Of a stretch of DNA of 64,000 bases, positions 62,599 through 64,000 are shown in pieces; within the stretch, counting starts at the first letter, position 1; each line of letters begins with the position of its first letter. Under the pieces are notes generated by a model. The model was not told the origin of the DNA. It searched no databases and saw only the letters and a program-made list of their open reading frames with translations. Source of the stretch: Nitzschia sp. pyKryTriq1 (Eukaryota > Bacillariophyta > Bacillariophyceae > Bacillariales > Bacillariaceae); assembly GCA_956465555.1 (NCBI GenBank), contig OY101125.1, positions 1,180,501 to 1,244,500 of the forward strand, given 5' to 3'. The position numbers were made by a program, and so were the translations under genes.

Positions 62599-63584
62599 TT
62601 AGTATTCATCCTTGTCGTCATCAAATTCATGAGCGGCCACTCCTCTTCTGACGGCATTCGCAACTTTGGATCGGGCACTTCCGTCTGCGTACTTGCCAAT
62701 GTGTTCGAGATATCGGTCCTTGTCGGGAAGAGTCCGCTTGACACTGTCCAAATTCATCACGTGATCGTACCATTCATGGTAGGGTTCCAATTCTTTTGTT
62801 TGAGGGATTTTGTAATCCACACCACGGTATTCTTCAAACACATAATATCGAAATGCCTATATTCACGAAATAATAAAATAATATCATAGTCAATCATAGT
62901 CAGTCAGGCATAGTCAGTCAGGCATCGTGAGATTATTTCACACAAGAAACCTGTCGACCAGTAAGTAAAAGGAAAACTTACCCATGGAATCAGCGTCAAA
63001 TCGACATTGGACAATTGCGCGTCTGGCAAAAATGTTGGCCCCGAAGAAGTTTTCAATTGCTTGGAGAAATTCGTCAATCCCTTGACCAGCTCTTGAAAAT
63101 GGTCTTTTCGCTCGCTTTCCTCTTTGCGGACGAGTACACCGTAGTACGTCGAACAGCAATCTCGATTGACCTTATCGGCCCAATACCGACCCCGAGCATA
63201 CCAAAATGGATCTTGCGAAATCAATCGATCTTTTCCAGTCGCCCCACTCACTTGATCGATATATTCTATTGTCACAATCGACTCAAAGACACTTTTCGAT
63301 TCATCCGGTTCCCCTGTCGTTGCATCGATTGGCACCAAGGTGGGAACCAAAGCTCCGGGACTTGTCCTCTTGAGTTCATCTGCCTTCCAATGATACCACC
63401 ACTCGTGTCCCGCACCCGTCACATTTTTTTCGTCGTCACGCTGCTCCCATCCCAAGGCTTCGACCCATTCGTAGTCGACGCGGCCCTGGTGGTGTTCCAA
63501 CGCCAAGGTAGCACGATGTGCAAACGGGCAAAACCACGCCGACAAGTACCGAAATTTAGGTCTTACTACTGCTGCTGCTGTCAT
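62599..63584 (-). CDS. Glutathione S-transferase, omega-like
   Basis: Exons 63584-62982 and 62856-62599 (GTAAGT...ATAG, phase 0), 286 aa. N-terminal thioredoxin-fold domain with the Cys-type active site WFCPFAHRATLALEHH (Cys19), ALVPTLVP (cis-Pro) and VFESIVTIEYID (the E-S glutathione-binding pair). All-helical C-terminal domain with PFWYARGRYWADKVNRD, NVDLTLIPW and, after the intron, AFRYYVFEEYRGVDYK. The CPFA site with Cys in place of Ser/Tyr is typical of omega and related GSTs, which act in thiol transfer and dehydroascorbate reduction. Long inserts near residues 40-75 set it apart from animal GSTO. No targeting signal. Confidence 0.85.
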
Positions 63585-64000
63585 GATGCTTTGTTGTGAC
63601 TGTTCGTATTATTCCAAGAGAGGAAGTAGAATCTGACGGAAACAAATGAGTTGAGATCGATCCTGGCAACGAAAAACCAAAACAATAAGCTACTAACAGC
63701 AAAAGAGGTGCGTTTTGTGTTGTTTTGTGGAAGAAAGCGAAGATGACGAATGACGTCACTCCATCGGACTCCAAATTTTGTCCGACGTCCGAAGAGGAAA
63801 AGAACAACGACGAACGCTAACGAACATCGATGGAAAGTTCTCCAAGATTCTTTATTCTTTTGACCCACAGGAGTGCTTGACAATGGCGGGCGCCTCTACT
63901 AGTAGCGAGAACCGAGAAGTCGCCGATCGCCGATGATTGCGACGATGATGATTGTTGACAATGATCGATGGTGCCAACATACTTTATCGTGAATACATTA
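63585..64000. other. Upstream region of the GST gene to window end
   Basis: 416 bp. No supported gene; probable promoter of the GST gene. Confidence 0.45.

Overview
The window looks like nuclear DNA of a photosynthetic stramenopile, most likely a pennate diatom. The grounds are: nuclear genes for the lumenal photosystem II proteins PsbO and PsbQ' with N-termini ending in a diatom-type 'SAFAP'/'AAFS' signature; few, short GT-AG introns (about 65-420 bp); spacers usually of a few hundred bases; a KEA-type K+/H+ antiporter with EF-hands; and single-exon SET, ankyrin and leucine-rich-repeat genes of a kind common in diatoms. The species cannot be fixed from the sequence alone.

Layout. 0-5 kb: a copine (minus) diverges from a WD40-like beta-propeller gene. 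5-10 kb is mitochondrial: ribosomal protein bL35m, ETF alpha, and an ACAA2-type 3-ketoacyl-CoA thiolase that shares a divergent promoter region with ETF alpha, followed by an INSIG-like membrane protein. 10.9-16 kb: a Voa1/Ac45-like V-ATPase accessory protein, a TPR-ankyrin-methyltransferase-like gene with a reading-frame break, and an orphan gene. 16.9-23.1 kb: PsbQ', bL32m, a DUF4864-like secreted protein, PsbO and a small secretory or plastid-directed one-helix protein. 23.9-31.1 kb: one four-exon gene for a 2330-residue protein of six leucine-rich-repeat/Cys modules. 31.9-40.7 kb: a Miro GTPase, a membrane RING protein, a DUF202 protein, an orphan membrane protein and THOC7. 41.6-50.6 kb: a ZZ-zinc-finger protein, the KEA-like antiporter with four EF-hands, a conserved membrane-anchored orphan and an aldo/keto-reductase-like protein. 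51-57 kb: a compact tRNA-like RNA candidate, a W-x-D-L repeat protein and a doubled SET-domain protein. 57-64 kb: a 200-bp exact direct-repeat pair, a GH28 polygalacturonase-like protein, a BTB gene with an in-frame stop, a signal-anchored orphan family and an omega-like glutathione transferase.

Functional themes are mitochondrial fatty-acid oxidation and translation, photosystem II and thylakoid pH control, and several modular or lineage-specific proteins. No CRISPR array, intact autonomous transposon or canonical tRNA/rRNA was seen. Exon joins were made by eye from GT/AG sites and frame continuity.
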